Source: Balneola sp. (GTDB lineage: Bacteria; Bacteroidota; Rhodothermia; Balneolales; Balneolaceae). From it: a DNA stretch of 64,000 bases. Below are positions 44,804 through 53,385 of this stretch, in pieces. Numbering within the stretch: position 1 is the first letter of the stretch; every line of letters starts with the position of its first letter. The stretch spans positions 1 through 64,000 of the forward strand of contig JAEPNB010000006.1 of NCBI GenBank assembly GCA_017643645.1, in the 5' to 3' direction. The notes below the pieces were generated by a model. It was not told where the DNA came from and searched no databases. It worked only from the letters and a program-made list of their open reading frames with translations. Both the position numbers and the translations under genes were made by a program.

Positions 44804-44818
44804 TTAGATTCGTTCTAA
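44804..44818. promoter_or_regulatory. Candidate metal-regulator box 2
   Basis: TTAGATTCGTTCTAA, a perfect inverted repeat TTAGA-N5-TCTAA, 34 nt upstream of the DUF4856 start, where it would overlap the promoter. Two sites 49 nt apart in one leader fit repression by a DtxR/MntR-type dimer, like the regulator encoded at 56258-56917. Confidence 0.55.
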
Positions 44819-44851
44819 ATAAAACTCACAACTATTATTCTTCCAAAAACG

Positions 44852-46069
44852 ATGAATCTATCCAAAAGTCTGCTGATCATTGCAGCATTTATTTTCACCA
44901 TTTCATGCGATACTAATAATACTAACGACGAGATCGCTACTCCTGAATCTTATGAATTTACCCGCGATGGGCAATCTACTGTTTCGTTCTCAGGACAAAC
45001 AACCAGAATCAAAATGGCTACTGAGCTTTCTGTTGCCATGACAGACTTTGATAATTCAACGGAAGAACTTTTACTGGAAATGTATCGCAACCAAACAGCA
45101 AACGGTGGAGATGCAAATCCATATTCTGATCCTGATCTAAACGCTGCAACAAAAAGTGTAAAGAGTAAAGTTGCTGCTTCTACTGATTTTTACTCTTCTA
45201 ATACCGCAACCAGTGTTGAATTAAAAAATCAATTTGAAACATGGATCTCAGCTCAGGTAAATGAAGTATTTCCAAATCAAAATGTAGAAGCTCAGCCCGG
45301 AATAGCAGGACAAATTGCTGACGGAACATCTACAAGGTATGTTAGCGCCAAAGGGTTTGAGTACAATCAAATGCTTGCTAAAGGATTGATCGGAGCTTTA
45401 ATGACGGATCAAATTCTGAACAACTATGTAAGCGTTTCGGTATTAGATGCAGGAACTAATGTTGAAGATAATAATAATGAAGTTGTTGTTGATGGAACAG
45501 CCTACACTAATATGGAGCATAATTGGGATGAAGCTTTCGGATACCTGTATGGTAACTCATCTAATACAGCCAATCCAAATCTAACAATTGGTCAAGACGA
45601 CAGTTTTTTAAATGCGTACGTAGGCAGTGTAGAAAGCGATGAGGATTTTGCAGGTATTGCTCAAATAATTTTTGACGCTTTTGCATTAGGGCGCGCAGCT
45701 ATTGTTGAAGGAGATTATGAACTTAGAGACGAACAAGCGGAAATACTAAGAACTCAGATATCAACAATAATCGGTATCAGAGCTGTTTATTATTTGCAGT
45801 TAGGTAAAACAGTCCTTGAGCAAGCTAATCCTGACTTTGGCACTGCTTTTAGCGATCTTTCAGAAGGTTTTGGTTTTGTTTACAGTTTACAATTTACCAG
45901 ACAGCCGGGAACAGGTCAGCCATATTTCACCAAAGCTGAAGTTGATGGGTTTATCTCCTTGCTGGAAGCCGGAAATGGTTTATGGGATGTAACTCCTCAA
46001 ACTCTTCAGGATATTTCTGTTGACATAGCTTCAAAATTCAATTTCACTATTGAAGAAGCTTCAAACTAA
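44852..46069 (+). CDS. DUF4856-family lipoprotein of an iron-uptake-like operon
   Basis: A 405-residue protein with an SPII signal (IIAAFIFTISC, Cys at about 19). The body is helical and matches the DUF4856 family as I know it (KGFEYNQMLAKGLIGALMTD, NMEHNWDEAFGYLYG near 225). Family members are often encoded next to imelysin-like proteins in Bacteroidota. The motif HNWDEAFGYLYG resembles the conserved imelysin heart. A role in binding iron or another metal at the cell surface is an inference. It is the first gene of the operon behind two candidate metal boxes. Confidence 0.85.
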   Translation: MNLSKSLLIIAAFIFTISCDTNNTNDEIATPESYEFTRDGQSTVSFSGQTTRIKMATELSVAMTDFDNSTEELLLEMYRNQTANGGDANPYSDPDLNAATKSVKSKVAASTDFYSSNTATSVELKNQFETWISAQVNEVFPNQNVEAQPGIAGQIADGTSTRYVSAKGFEYNQMLAKGLIGALMTDQILNNYVSVSVLDAGTNVEDNNNEVVVDGTAYTNMEHNWDEAFGYLYGNSSNTANPNLTIGQDDSFLNAYVGSVESDEDFAGIAQIIFDAFALGRAAIVEGDYELRDEQAEILRTQISTIIGIRAVYYLQLGKTVLEQANPDFGTAFSDLSEGFGFVYSLQFTRQPGTGQPYFTKAEVDGFISLLEAGNGLWDVTPQTLQDISVDIASKFNFTIEEASN

Positions 46070-46081
46070 ATTTTAAGAACC

Positions 46082-46113
46082 AAGCTGCTAATACAATTAT
46101 TAGCAGCTTTTTT
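46082..46113 (+). terminator. Internal terminator between DUF4856 and imelysin genes
   Basis: AAGCTGCTAAT (46082-46092) pairs perfectly with ATTAGCAGCTT (46099-46109), followed by six T. The next ATG is at 46122, only 8 nt past the T run. Since no other promoter is obvious, downstream genes probably depend on read-through. Confidence 0.85.
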
Positions 46114-46121
46114 ATTTATAT

Positions 46122-47234
46122 ATGAAACGTTATCTACTTCTTTTTTTATCAGTTTCACTTCTGATTTCAAGTTGTAAAGAAACAAATCCATCAGGACCTG
46201 ATCCTGACGATTTTGATCGTAAAGCCATTCTTGAAAACTGGGCTGATAATATCATTATTCCCGCTCTAACTAACTTTTCAGAAAAGACAGAATCCCTCAA
46301 GACAGCCGGAAATAATTTTGCTGAAAATCCCGGTCAAAAAGCTTTAGAATCTCTTCGTGATGAATGGAAAGCCGGGTACCTTGCTTTACAGCATGTTTCC
46401 ATGTTTGAGACACCTAAAACAATGGAAATTCGTTTCCGAAACAATCTCAACATTTACCCGGTCGATACTGCAGAAGTAAAAGAGAATATCGGGCAAGGAG
46501 ATTATAATTTGAATCTTCCTTCTGAGATAGATCAACAAGGTTTTCCGGCTCTGGACTATTTGCTTTACGGCTTGGCAGAAAGTGATACAGAAATTCTCGC
46601 TTTTTATAATTCCGGAAACGAAGCTTCTGCTTACAAAGAATACGTTTTGGATTTGGTAACCAGAATAGATTCACTTACTGATGTAGTTTTAAATGACTGG
46701 AATTCGGGTTATCGCGATGAGTTTATAAACAACTCAGGTAACGGGGCTAACTCATCCATCGACATGATGGTGAATGATTATATCTTTTACTATGAAAAAA
46801 ACCTTAGAGCAGGTAAAATCGGAATTCCTGCAGGTGTTTTTTCCGGAACTCCTCTCCCACAAAATGTAGAAGGTGTTTACAGCCGCGAATTCTCAAAAGA
46901 ACTGTTTCTGGAGTCATTAACTGCCACTCAGAACTTCTTTAACGGAAAACATTTTAATTCAGAAACTACAGGACTTAGTCTGAGTGATTATCTGGATTTT
47001 CTGAATACCATAAAAAATGGTACAGATCTGACCCAGCTTATAAATCAACAATTCGAAGAAAGTCGAATAAAAGCTCAGAATCTGAATTCCAGTTTTACTG
47101 ATCAGATTGAGACGGATAACTCTTTAATGCTGCAAACATATGATGAGCTCCAAAAAAATGTCATTCTCCTGAAGGTGGATATGCTTCAGGCGTTAAATAT
47201 TAATGTAGACTACGTGGATGCTGACGGTGATTAA
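46122..47234 (+). CDS. Imelysin-like lipoprotein
   Basis: A 370-residue lipoprotein (SPII site LLISSC, Cys near 18) with the imelysin/insulin-cleaving-membrane-protease-like helical fold: WADNIIIPALTNFSEKTESL near residue 40, EWKAGYLALQHVSMF near 83 and QGFPALDYLLYGL near 138. In classical imelysins the last motif is GxHxxE; here His and Glu are replaced (GFPALDY), so peptidase or metal activity through this site is unlikely. Imelysins are linked to iron uptake (IrpA, EfeO-like). It lies between DUF4856 and HTTM genes. Confidence 0.88.
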   Translation: MKRYLLLFLSVSLLISSCKETNPSGPDPDDFDRKAILENWADNIIIPALTNFSEKTESLKTAGNNFAENPGQKALESLRDEWKAGYLALQHVSMFETPKTMEIRFRNNLNIYPVDTAEVKENIGQGDYNLNLPSEIDQQGFPALDYLLYGLAESDTEILAFYNSGNEASAYKEYVLDLVTRIDSLTDVVLNDWNSGYRDEFINNSGNGANSSIDMMVNDYIFYYEKNLRAGKIGIPAGVFSGTPLPQNVEGVYSREFSKELFLESLTATQNFFNGKHFNSETTGLSLSDYLDFLNTIKNGTDLTQLINQQFEESRIKAQNLNSSFTDQIETDNSLMLQTYDELQKNVILLKVDMLQALNINVDYVDADGD

Positions 47235-47237
47235 TTT

Positions 47238-48608
47238 TTGAGTTCAACTTCAATTAGCACATATCTTAATTCTTACTCGAAAGCCGCTCCTTTAGCGGTT
47301 TTTCGTGTTTTTTTTGGCTTGTTAATGCTCATAAGCATTGTCCGGTTTGCGCTAAACGGATGGATACAAAAACTATATATAGAGCCGGCTTTCTTCTTTT
47401 CCTATTATGGATTTGATTGGGTTCAACCGCCCGGCGAATGGACCTATCTGATTTTTGCTGTTTGTGGGCTTTCTGCCATTTTTATTTCACTGGGTTTCAA
47501 GTACAGATATGCCATCATTACTTTTTTCCTCAGTTTTACTTTTATAGAACTGATGGACAAAACCACCTATCTGAACCACTATTATTTCATCAGCACTCTC
47601 AGTTTTCTGATGATATTTCTGCCTGCTAATACCTATTTCTCAGTTGATGCTGCCAGAAACCCAATACTTAAAGCTGAATTTATTCCTAGCTGGACAATAG
47701 ATGCTATTAAACTGCTTCTGTTTATTGTTTACTTCTATGCAGGATTAGCAAAACTAAATTCCGACTGGCTTTTTCAGGCAATGCCCTTAAAGATCTGGCT
47801 TCCTGCAAAATACTCCATTCCATTACTCGGTGATATGTTGCAACAATCGTGGGTGCATTTTGCTTTTGCTTGGGGAGGCGCTCTTTATGATCTGTCTATT
47901 CCTTTTTTACTTCTGATCAAACGCACTAGAGCCTTCGCTTTTGTTCTTGTTGTAATCTTTCACATCCTAACCCGGATTCTATTTCCAATTGGAATGTTCC
48001 CATACATCATGATCATAAGCGCTTTGATCTTTTTTGATGCCGGATTGCACACCCGAATTCTTAACCGGATTTCCACATTCTTCAAAATAGATCTAGATGC
48101 TTTTAACAACTCTGAGCAATATTCATTTAACAGCTCAATATCCAAGAACTTTAGTCTTAGCATTGTAGGAGCATTCTTCCTTTTTCAACTCTTATTTCCA
48201 TTTAGATATTTACTGTATCCCGGAGAATTATTCTGGACTGAAGAGGGTTACAAATTCTCATGGCGGGTTATGCTCATTGAAAAAGCAGGATATGCAAATT
48301 TTAAGGTTGTAGATCCGGAGACACAGAAAAGATTTTACGTAGATAACACCGGGTTTTTGACTCGCTTTCAGGAGAAACAGATGTCAACACAACCTGATTT
48401 CATTCTTGAATATGCTCATCATCTGGAACAGCATTATCAGAATCAGGGAATTGAGAATCCCGAAATTTATGTTGAGAGTTTTGTTGCTCTTAATGGCAGA
48501 AGAAGTGCGCCATATATTGATCCTGAAATCGATCTCACAACAATTAAAAGAAATTTGAAACCAAAAAAATGGATACTTCCCTTCAACGATGAGATTAAAG
48601 GACTTTAG
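47238..48608 (+). CDS. HTTM-domain (gamma-carboxylase-like) membrane protein
   Basis: A 456-residue inner-membrane protein with about seven membrane segments in the first 310 residues (VFRVFFGLLMLISIVRF, YRYAIITFFLSFTFIEL, LLLFIVYFYAGLAKLNSDWL). It is of the HTTM family related to vitamin K-dependent gamma-carboxylase. The C-terminal 140 residues are soluble. The start is a TTG three nt after the imelysin stop; no ATG fits before the first helix. It overlaps the TonB receptor start by 20 nt, which ties it to iron-type uptake. The reaction, if any, is unknown. Confidence 0.87.
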   Translation: MSSTSISTYLNSYSKAAPLAVFRVFFGLLMLISIVRFALNGWIQKLYIEPAFFFSYYGFDWVQPPGEWTYLIFAVCGLSAIFISLGFKYRYAIITFFLSFTFIELMDKTTYLNHYYFISTLSFLMIFLPANTYFSVDAARNPILKAEFIPSWTIDAIKLLLFIVYFYAGLAKLNSDWLFQAMPLKIWLPAKYSIPLLGDMLQQSWVHFAFAWGGALYDLSIPFLLLIKRTRAFAFVLVVIFHILTRILFPIGMFPYIMIISALIFFDAGLHTRILNRISTFFKIDLDAFNNSEQYSFNSSISKNFSLSIVGAFFLFQLLFPFRYLLYPGELFWTEEGYKFSWRVMLIEKAGYANFKVVDPETQKRFYVDNTGFLTRFQEKQMSTQPDFILEYAHHLEQHYQNQGIENPEIYVESFVALNGRRSAPYIDPEIDLTTIKRNLKPKKWILPFNDEIKGL

Positions 48609-51066
48609 CTTACTTGTAATATTTTGCCTTATCTCTGTTCCTGCATTTAGTCAGTTTACTATTTCGGGATATATTACAGATCTGGCTACAGGAGACCCCA
48701 TGCCTGAAGTGGAGATTTATGAAGAAAACTCCGGTAAATCATACCAACCGAATGAAAAAGGATATTTTCAAATTCCGAATCTATCCTATGGAAAATATAA
48801 CTTGTTCTTTTTTGCTTTAGGATATGAGATCACAAATCGTGTAGTACAACTTGGTTCTGATTCAGAGATCCTGAACATAAAGCTAAATAAACTATCCGGT
48901 CAACTCTCTGAAGTAGCAGTTGTAAACCAAAGAGAGCAGATCTTTTCAATAAAACGACTACGTGAAGTAGAAGGAACCTCTATTTACGCCGGCAAGAAAA
49001 ATGAAGTTGTTAACCTGAGCCAAATGACGGTGAATACTTCCTCAAATAACGCCCGGCAAATTTACAGTCAGATTTCCGGTTTAAATATTTTTGAGTCTGA
49101 TGATGCGGGGCTACAGCTAAATATCGGGGGGCGTGGGCTGGACCCGAACAGATCTTCCAACTTCAATATCCGACAAAATGGATATGATATAAGTGCTGAT
49201 GTTTTGGGTTATCCGGAAAGCTATTACACACCTCCGGCCGAAGCACTTGAAGAAATTCAGGTTATCCGTGGAGCCGCTTCTTTACAATACGGAACGCAAT
49301 TTGGTGGTTTGGTTAATTTCAGAATGAAATCTCCGGTTGAAGATAAAGCTGTTAAATTAACAACCCGCCAGTCCATTGGTTCCAATGCGCTTTTTACTTC
49401 CCACAATAGTGTGAGCGGTACTTACAAAAAACTCGGGTATCTGGGATATTATAACTATAAAAATGGAAACAGCTTTCGACCAAACTCCGAGTTTAGATCT
49501 GACAATATCTATTTGTTTACTGAATATGCATTGTCTGATAAAACATCACTTAGTGCTGATTTTACTTATCTGGGATATCTGGCACAACAGCCGGGAGGTC
49601 TTACGGATGCTCAATTTTACAATGATCCGGAGTTCAGCAACAGAGAAAGAAACTGGTTTGAAGTTGACTGGAAGTTAGCTTCGTTAAAACTCGACCATAG
49701 ATTCACATATCAAAGTCGTCTGAGTATCACTGCGTTTGGTTTGAATGCTTCCAGAAAATCAGTGGGCTTTCGTACAAACAGAGTTTCTCAACAAGATGAT
49801 CCGAACGAACCTCGTGATCTGATCTTAGGTGATTTCAATAACTGGGGAATTGAAACACGATTTCTTCAGCGATATAAATTAGGTAGTAAAAATGCGGTCT
49901 TTCTTATAGGATCAAAATATTACCAATCAAAGAATACTTCGGTCCAGGGACCGGGAACTGCTTCAAGTGAAGCTGATTTTTCTTTAGCGGATGATGAATT
50001 CCCGAATTACCCAAGACAATCTGACTTCACCTTCCCTAACCAAAATCTTGCTTTTTTTGGAGAGCATATTTTTTATGTGAAAGATAATTTTTCGATCACA
50101 CCGGGCTTTCGTTTTGAGTATATCAAAACCCAAAGTGAAGGTTCTTATAAACGGGTGAATTTCGATCTGGCGGGAAATCCTATCCAAAACCAAACCTTTG
50201 AAGAAGAGAAAACTTTTGAAAGAAATTTTGTACTGCTTGGAATCGGACTCAGTTATCAGCCTGACGCAACAACAGATCTCTACGGAAATTTTTCTCAAAA
50301 CTATCGTTCCGTTACTTTTAACGACATCAGGATTATAAATCCCAGCTTTCAGGTTGATCCAAATATTACGGATGAAAGTGGTTTTTCATCAGACTTAGGA
50401 ATCCGTGGTACAATCGGAGATGTTATTTCTTACGATGTCGGCGTTTTTGGATTGCTGTATGAAAACCGTTTAGGTGAGGTGCTCCGGGCAGAAACCCGAA
50501 CCAATGCTGACGGTGAGCAGGAAGAAACGGGCAGGATCGTGCGGTTTCGTGGCAACATCGGAGAAGCTTTTATGTACGGTTTGGAAAGCCTCATCGAAAT
50601 CGATTTATTCTCGGTTTTTAATGCTACATCTTCTGATAAAAAACTTACCATTTTTGCAAATACAGCAGTTACACATTCTGAATATTTGAACTCCGAAATT
50701 GCAGGAATTAAGGGAAATGATGTTGAATTTGTTCCAACCCTAAATCTTAAAACAGGCATCAATTTTGGATTTAAGAACCTGTTGGGATCCGTTCAGTACA
50801 CTTACATTTCCAAACAGTTTACAGACGCGTCAAATGCCTTACAAAATGTAAGAGATAACCAAAGTGGTATTAAAGGAGAAATTCCCGCTTATGATGTACT
50901 CGATCTTTCTCTTTCATGGACATATAAACAATTCTCGCTGGAATCCGGAGTAAATAATATACTTAATTCATCCTACTTTACGAGGCGAGCAACCGGATAT
51001 CCCGGTCCGGGAATTATTCCTTCTCCCCCAAGAACGTTTTATGCTACTCTTCAAGTGAAAATTTGA
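48589..51066 (+). CDS. TonB-dependent outer-membrane receptor (FecA-like)
   Basis: An 825-residue receptor. After the signal peptide (ending near FSQ, residue 22), residues 24-105 are a carboxypeptidase-regulatory-like beta-sandwich (ISGYITDLATGDPMPEVEIY). The plug follows (VNLSQMTVNTSSNN, DPNRSSNFNIRQNGYDISAD, EIQVIRGAASLQYGTQFGG near 222), then the 22-strand barrel ending in TFYATLQVKI. The plug and GVNNILNSSYFTRRATGYPGPG near the end resemble ferric-citrate/catecholate receptors. The ligand is unproven. It is the last gene of the operon, followed by a two-way terminator. Confidence 0.93.
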   Translation: MRLKDFSLLVIFCLISVPAFSQFTISGYITDLATGDPMPEVEIYEENSGKSYQPNEKGYFQIPNLSYGKYNLFFFALGYEITNRVVQLGSDSEILNIKLNKLSGQLSEVAVVNQREQIFSIKRLREVEGTSIYAGKKNEVVNLSQMTVNTSSNNARQIYSQISGLNIFESDDAGLQLNIGGRGLDPNRSSNFNIRQNGYDISADVLGYPESYYTPPAEALEEIQVIRGAASLQYGTQFGGLVNFRMKSPVEDKAVKLTTRQSIGSNALFTSHNSVSGTYKKLGYLGYYNYKNGNSFRPNSEFRSDNIYLFTEYALSDKTSLSADFTYLGYLAQQPGGLTDAQFYNDPEFSNRERNWFEVDWKLASLKLDHRFTYQSRLSITAFGLNASRKSVGFRTNRVSQQDDPNEPRDLILGDFNNWGIETRFLQRYKLGSKNAVFLIGSKYYQSKNTSVQGPGTASSEADFSLADDEFPNYPRQSDFTFPNQNLAFFGEHIFYVKDNFSITPGFRFEYIKTQSEGSYKRVNFDLAGNPIQNQTFEEEKTFERNFVLLGIGLSYQPDATTDLYGNFSQNYRSVTFNDIRIINPSFQVDPNITDESGFSSDLGIRGTIGDVISYDVGVFGLLYENRLGEVLRAETRTNADGEQEETGRIVRFRGNIGEAFMYGLESLIEIDLFSVFNATSSDKKLTIFANTAVTHSEYLNSEIAGIKGNDVEFVPTLNLKTGINFGFKNLLGSVQYTYISKQFTDASNALQNVRDNQSGIKGEIPAYDVLDLSLSWTYKQFSLESGVNNILNSSYFTRRATGYPGPGIIPSPPRTFYATLQVKI

Positions 51067-51071
51067 TGTAT

Positions 51072-51103
51072 AAAAAAAGCCCTCTGCTAAAAAGGGCTTT
51101 TTA
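51072..51103. terminator. Bidirectional terminator
   Basis: AAAAAGCCCT (51074-51083) pairs with AGGGCTTTTT (51093-51102), with T runs on both strands. It serves the TonB receptor on the plus strand and the coiled-coil lipoprotein on the minus strand. Confidence 0.88.
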
Positions 51104-51126
51104 AGTGGATTATTCTTTAACAAGAC

Positions 51127-51558
51127 TTAGCCTGTTTTCATGTCTTCCAGTAAGCTGTTATAACCTCTTTTCAGGTCTTCGAACCCATCTTCGATACTAG
51201 CAGTAAGACGTTCCCAGTTTTCTTTGGTCGCATCTTCCAATTCACTAAGATCCTGGTTCAGCTCTTCTTTTTCCTTTTTTAAATTATCTAAGGCTTCTTT
51301 GGTCTCTTTTTTTACATCATCAGAGCCTTCTCCAATTTTCTCATCCAGCTTTTCGATCTTCTCATTGATCTCCTCGATCTCTTTTTCCGCTTTGGCTATA
51401 AACTGATCTTTCGTTTCCTCAAAATCATTACCTATAGCTTTTGCAGTATTTTCAATCTGATCGCCGGCTTTTTCCGCCTCTGTTTTAGATTTCTCTGAAC
51501 ATGCAGCAAATGTTAATGCTACTAATGTGATCATTAATAAAACTCTTGAGTTCTTCAT
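51127..51558 (-). CDS. Coiled-coil lipoprotein
   Basis: A 143-residue lipoprotein with SPII site LVALTFAAC (Cys near 20). The mature part is almost purely charged helix with heptads (KEIEEINEKIEKLDEKIGEG, KEALDNLKKEKEELNQDL), so a long coiled coil is expected. Its function is unknown; such proteins may span or stabilise the envelope. Convergent with the TonB receptor. Confidence 0.82.
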   Translation of the reverse strand: MKNSRVLLMITLVALTFAACSEKSKTEAEKAGDQIENTAKAIGNDFEETKDQFIAKAEKEIEEINEKIEKLDEKIGEGSDDVKKETKEALDNLKKEKEELNQDLSELEDATKENWERLTASIEDGFEDLKRGYNSLLEDMKTG

Positions 51559-51627
51559 TGTATTCTGTTAGTTAATATTGTTACTGATTTCTACAGTCAA
51601 CCACAGAAAACGTTCCGATCTTTAATA

Positions 51628-51657
51628 TTTATAAACTTCATTTTCTAACTAATTTTG
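51628..51657 (+). promoter_or_regulatory. Bacteroidota-type promoter of the TolB-like gene
   Basis: TAATTTTG (51650-51657) matches TAnnTTTG exactly. TTTA at 51628-51631, 18 nt upstream, could be a weak -33 element. The ATG is at 51696, giving a leader of about 30 nt. Confidence 0.4.
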
Positions 51658-51695
51658 TAGTATTTTTGGGGCTGAAATTTTTATCAAATTATACT

Positions 51696-52754
51696 ATGAA
51701 GTTTATTTACCCGGTTCTTTTTACTCTTTTTCTGCTAAACTGTACATCTGAAAAAAATGATGCACTCAGATATGAAAAAGAGACTCATTTAAAAAATATC
51801 GAACAGCTAACTTTTGGTGGAGATAACGCTGAAGCTTACTGGAGTTACGATAACACTAAGTTGGTTTTTCAGGCTAATAATTCTGAATGGGACACTGAAT
51901 GTGATCAAATCTTTTATATGGATGCTGAAGAAAATGAACCCGGATTTGAAGCTCCGATCATAAGCACAGGTTTGGGAAGAACTACCTGTTCATATTTTCT
52001 ACCGGATGAAACTATTGTTTATGGTTCTACACATATGGCCGATATCGCTTGTCCTGAAGTTCCTGAACGAGGACCCGGTGGAGCATATGTTTGGCCGATC
52101 TATGAAGGTTACGATATTTTCAGAGCTAATCTGGATGGTGAGATCATTGACACTCTTACCACTACACCCGGTTATGACGCAGAAGCAACGGTTTCTCCCG
52201 ACGGAAGCAAAATTGTGTTCACTTCAATGAGAACAGGTGATCTGGAATTATTTATTATGGATGTTGACGGATCTAATGTTGTTCAGATTACAGATGAACT
52301 TGGCTATGATGGCGGTGCTTTCTTTTCTCCGGATGGAACAGAATTGATATTCAGAGCATCCCGCCCAAAGACAGAAGCCGAAGTTGAAAAGTACACTTCT
52401 CTTCTTGCTGAAGGATTGGTCGAGCCAACAGATATGGAGTTATTCCTTGTCAATGTAGACGGAACCAATATGCGTCAGATCACGGATCTGGGGAACGCAA
52501 ACTGGGCTCCTTTCTTCCATCCTTCCGGAGAAAAAATAATATTCTCATCCAATCATAATTCAACAAGAGGCTTTCCTTTCAATTTATTTATGATCAATCC
52601 GGATGGAACCGGGCTTGAACAAGTTACTTTTGATGATACTTTCGATTCATTTCCTATGTTTTCCCATGATGGCAAGAAACTGGTTTTCTCATCTAACCGA
52701 TTCAACGGTGGTGACCGATCAACAAATGTGTTTATAGCGGACTGGGTGAAGTAG
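51696..52754 (+). CDS. TolB-like beta-propeller lipoprotein (PD40 repeats)
   Basis: A 352-residue lipoprotein; ATG 51696 begins the signal sequence (MKFIYPVLFTLFLLNC), so an in-frame TTG at 51666 is unlikely. The body has WD40-like PD40 repeats: EAYWSYDNTKLVFQAN, ATVSPDGSKIVFTSMRTGDL, AFFSPDGTELIFRASRP, FFHPSGEKIIFSSNHN and MFSHDGKKLVFSSNR. TolB-like propellers usually bind proteins or peptides at the membrane. It lies just upstream of the redox operon, after a palindromic repeat. Confidence 0.9.
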   Translation: MKFIYPVLFTLFLLNCTSEKNDALRYEKETHLKNIEQLTFGGDNAEAYWSYDNTKLVFQANNSEWDTECDQIFYMDAEENEPGFEAPIISTGLGRTTCSYFLPDETIVYGSTHMADIACPEVPERGPGGAYVWPIYEGYDIFRANLDGEIIDTLTTTPGYDAEATVSPDGSKIVFTSMRTGDLELFIMDVDGSNVVQITDELGYDGGAFFSPDGTELIFRASRPKTEAEVEKYTSLLAEGLVEPTDMELFLVNVDGTNMRQITDLGNANWAPFFHPSGEKIIFSSNHNSTRGFPFNLFMINPDGTGLEQVTFDDTFDSFPMFSHDGKKLVFSSNRFNGGDRSTNVFIADWVK

Positions 52755-52760
52755 AGTATA

Positions 52761-52832
52761 GATGTAAGACATAAGATGTGAGATGTGAGATAAACCAGTC
52801 TTACATCTTATGTCTTATATCTTACGTCTTAC
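52761..52832. repeat. GTAAGA/ATAAGA repeat palindrome
   Basis: A simple-sequence-like palindrome built from GATGTAAGACATAAGATG units on the left and the complementary CATCTTATGTCTTA units on the right, centred near 52797. It begins 7 nt after the stop of the TolB-like gene and ends before the next gene, so it may serve as a transcript-end or mRNA-stability element. Confidence 0.65.
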
Positions 52833-52905
52833 CTCTTTTCTGATTTTATATTTTCGTGATACCTTTATGATCTGTATTGGTCATATTTTAAAAAAACAGA
52901 GTATC

Positions 52906-53385
52906 ATGAAATATTTATTACTTCTGTCACTGCTTTTTGGCGGATTTGTACATTCTAAAAATGAAGTACCCAATTTTCGGTTAAAAAACCTGGACGGGCG
53001 AACGGTCAGCTATAATCAGCTTAAAGGAGAGAATCTTACCGTTATAGACTTTTGGGCAACTTGGTGTAAGCCATGTGTTAAATCCATCCCTGAGTTTGTT
53101 AAAATGGATAAAGAATTTGAAGATACTCAGGTTAAGTTTATTGGAATATCAATTGACGGTCCCAGAAATAAAGCCAAAGTTAAGCCTTTCATTAAATCTC
53201 TTGGTGTCGAATATCCTGTCCTCAGAGATTCTGACAGCTCCGTTATGGCGAGACTAAGAGTCACTGCTGTTCCTACACTTTTAATTGTAAATGCTGACAA
53301 TGAGATCGTGTATTTCCACGAAGGGTATAAAACCGGAGAAGAAGTTGAGATCAGAAATAAAATTCTTGAGCTTTTAGAAGAATGA
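52906..53385 (+). CDS. TlpA-like exported thioredoxin
   Basis: A 159-residue protein with a signal peptide (MKYLLLLSLLFGGFVHS). ATG 52906 is preferred because it starts that peptide; a start at 52810 adds 32 residues encoded by the end of the repeat. The active site is DFWATWCKPCVKSIPEF, CxPC of the TlpA/ResA kind. A cis-Pro loop is visible in VTAVPTLLIV. It overlaps the DUF6029 gene by 4 nt (ATGA). Periplasmic thiol reduction is likely. Confidence 0.9.
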   Translation: MKYLLLLSLLFGGFVHSKNEVPNFRLKNLDGRTVSYNQLKGENLTVIDFWATWCKPCVKSIPEFVKMDKEFEDTQVKFIGISIDGPRNKAKVKPFIKSLGVEYPVLRDSDSSVMARLRVTAVPTLLIVNADNEIVYFHEGYKTGEEVEIRNKILELLEE

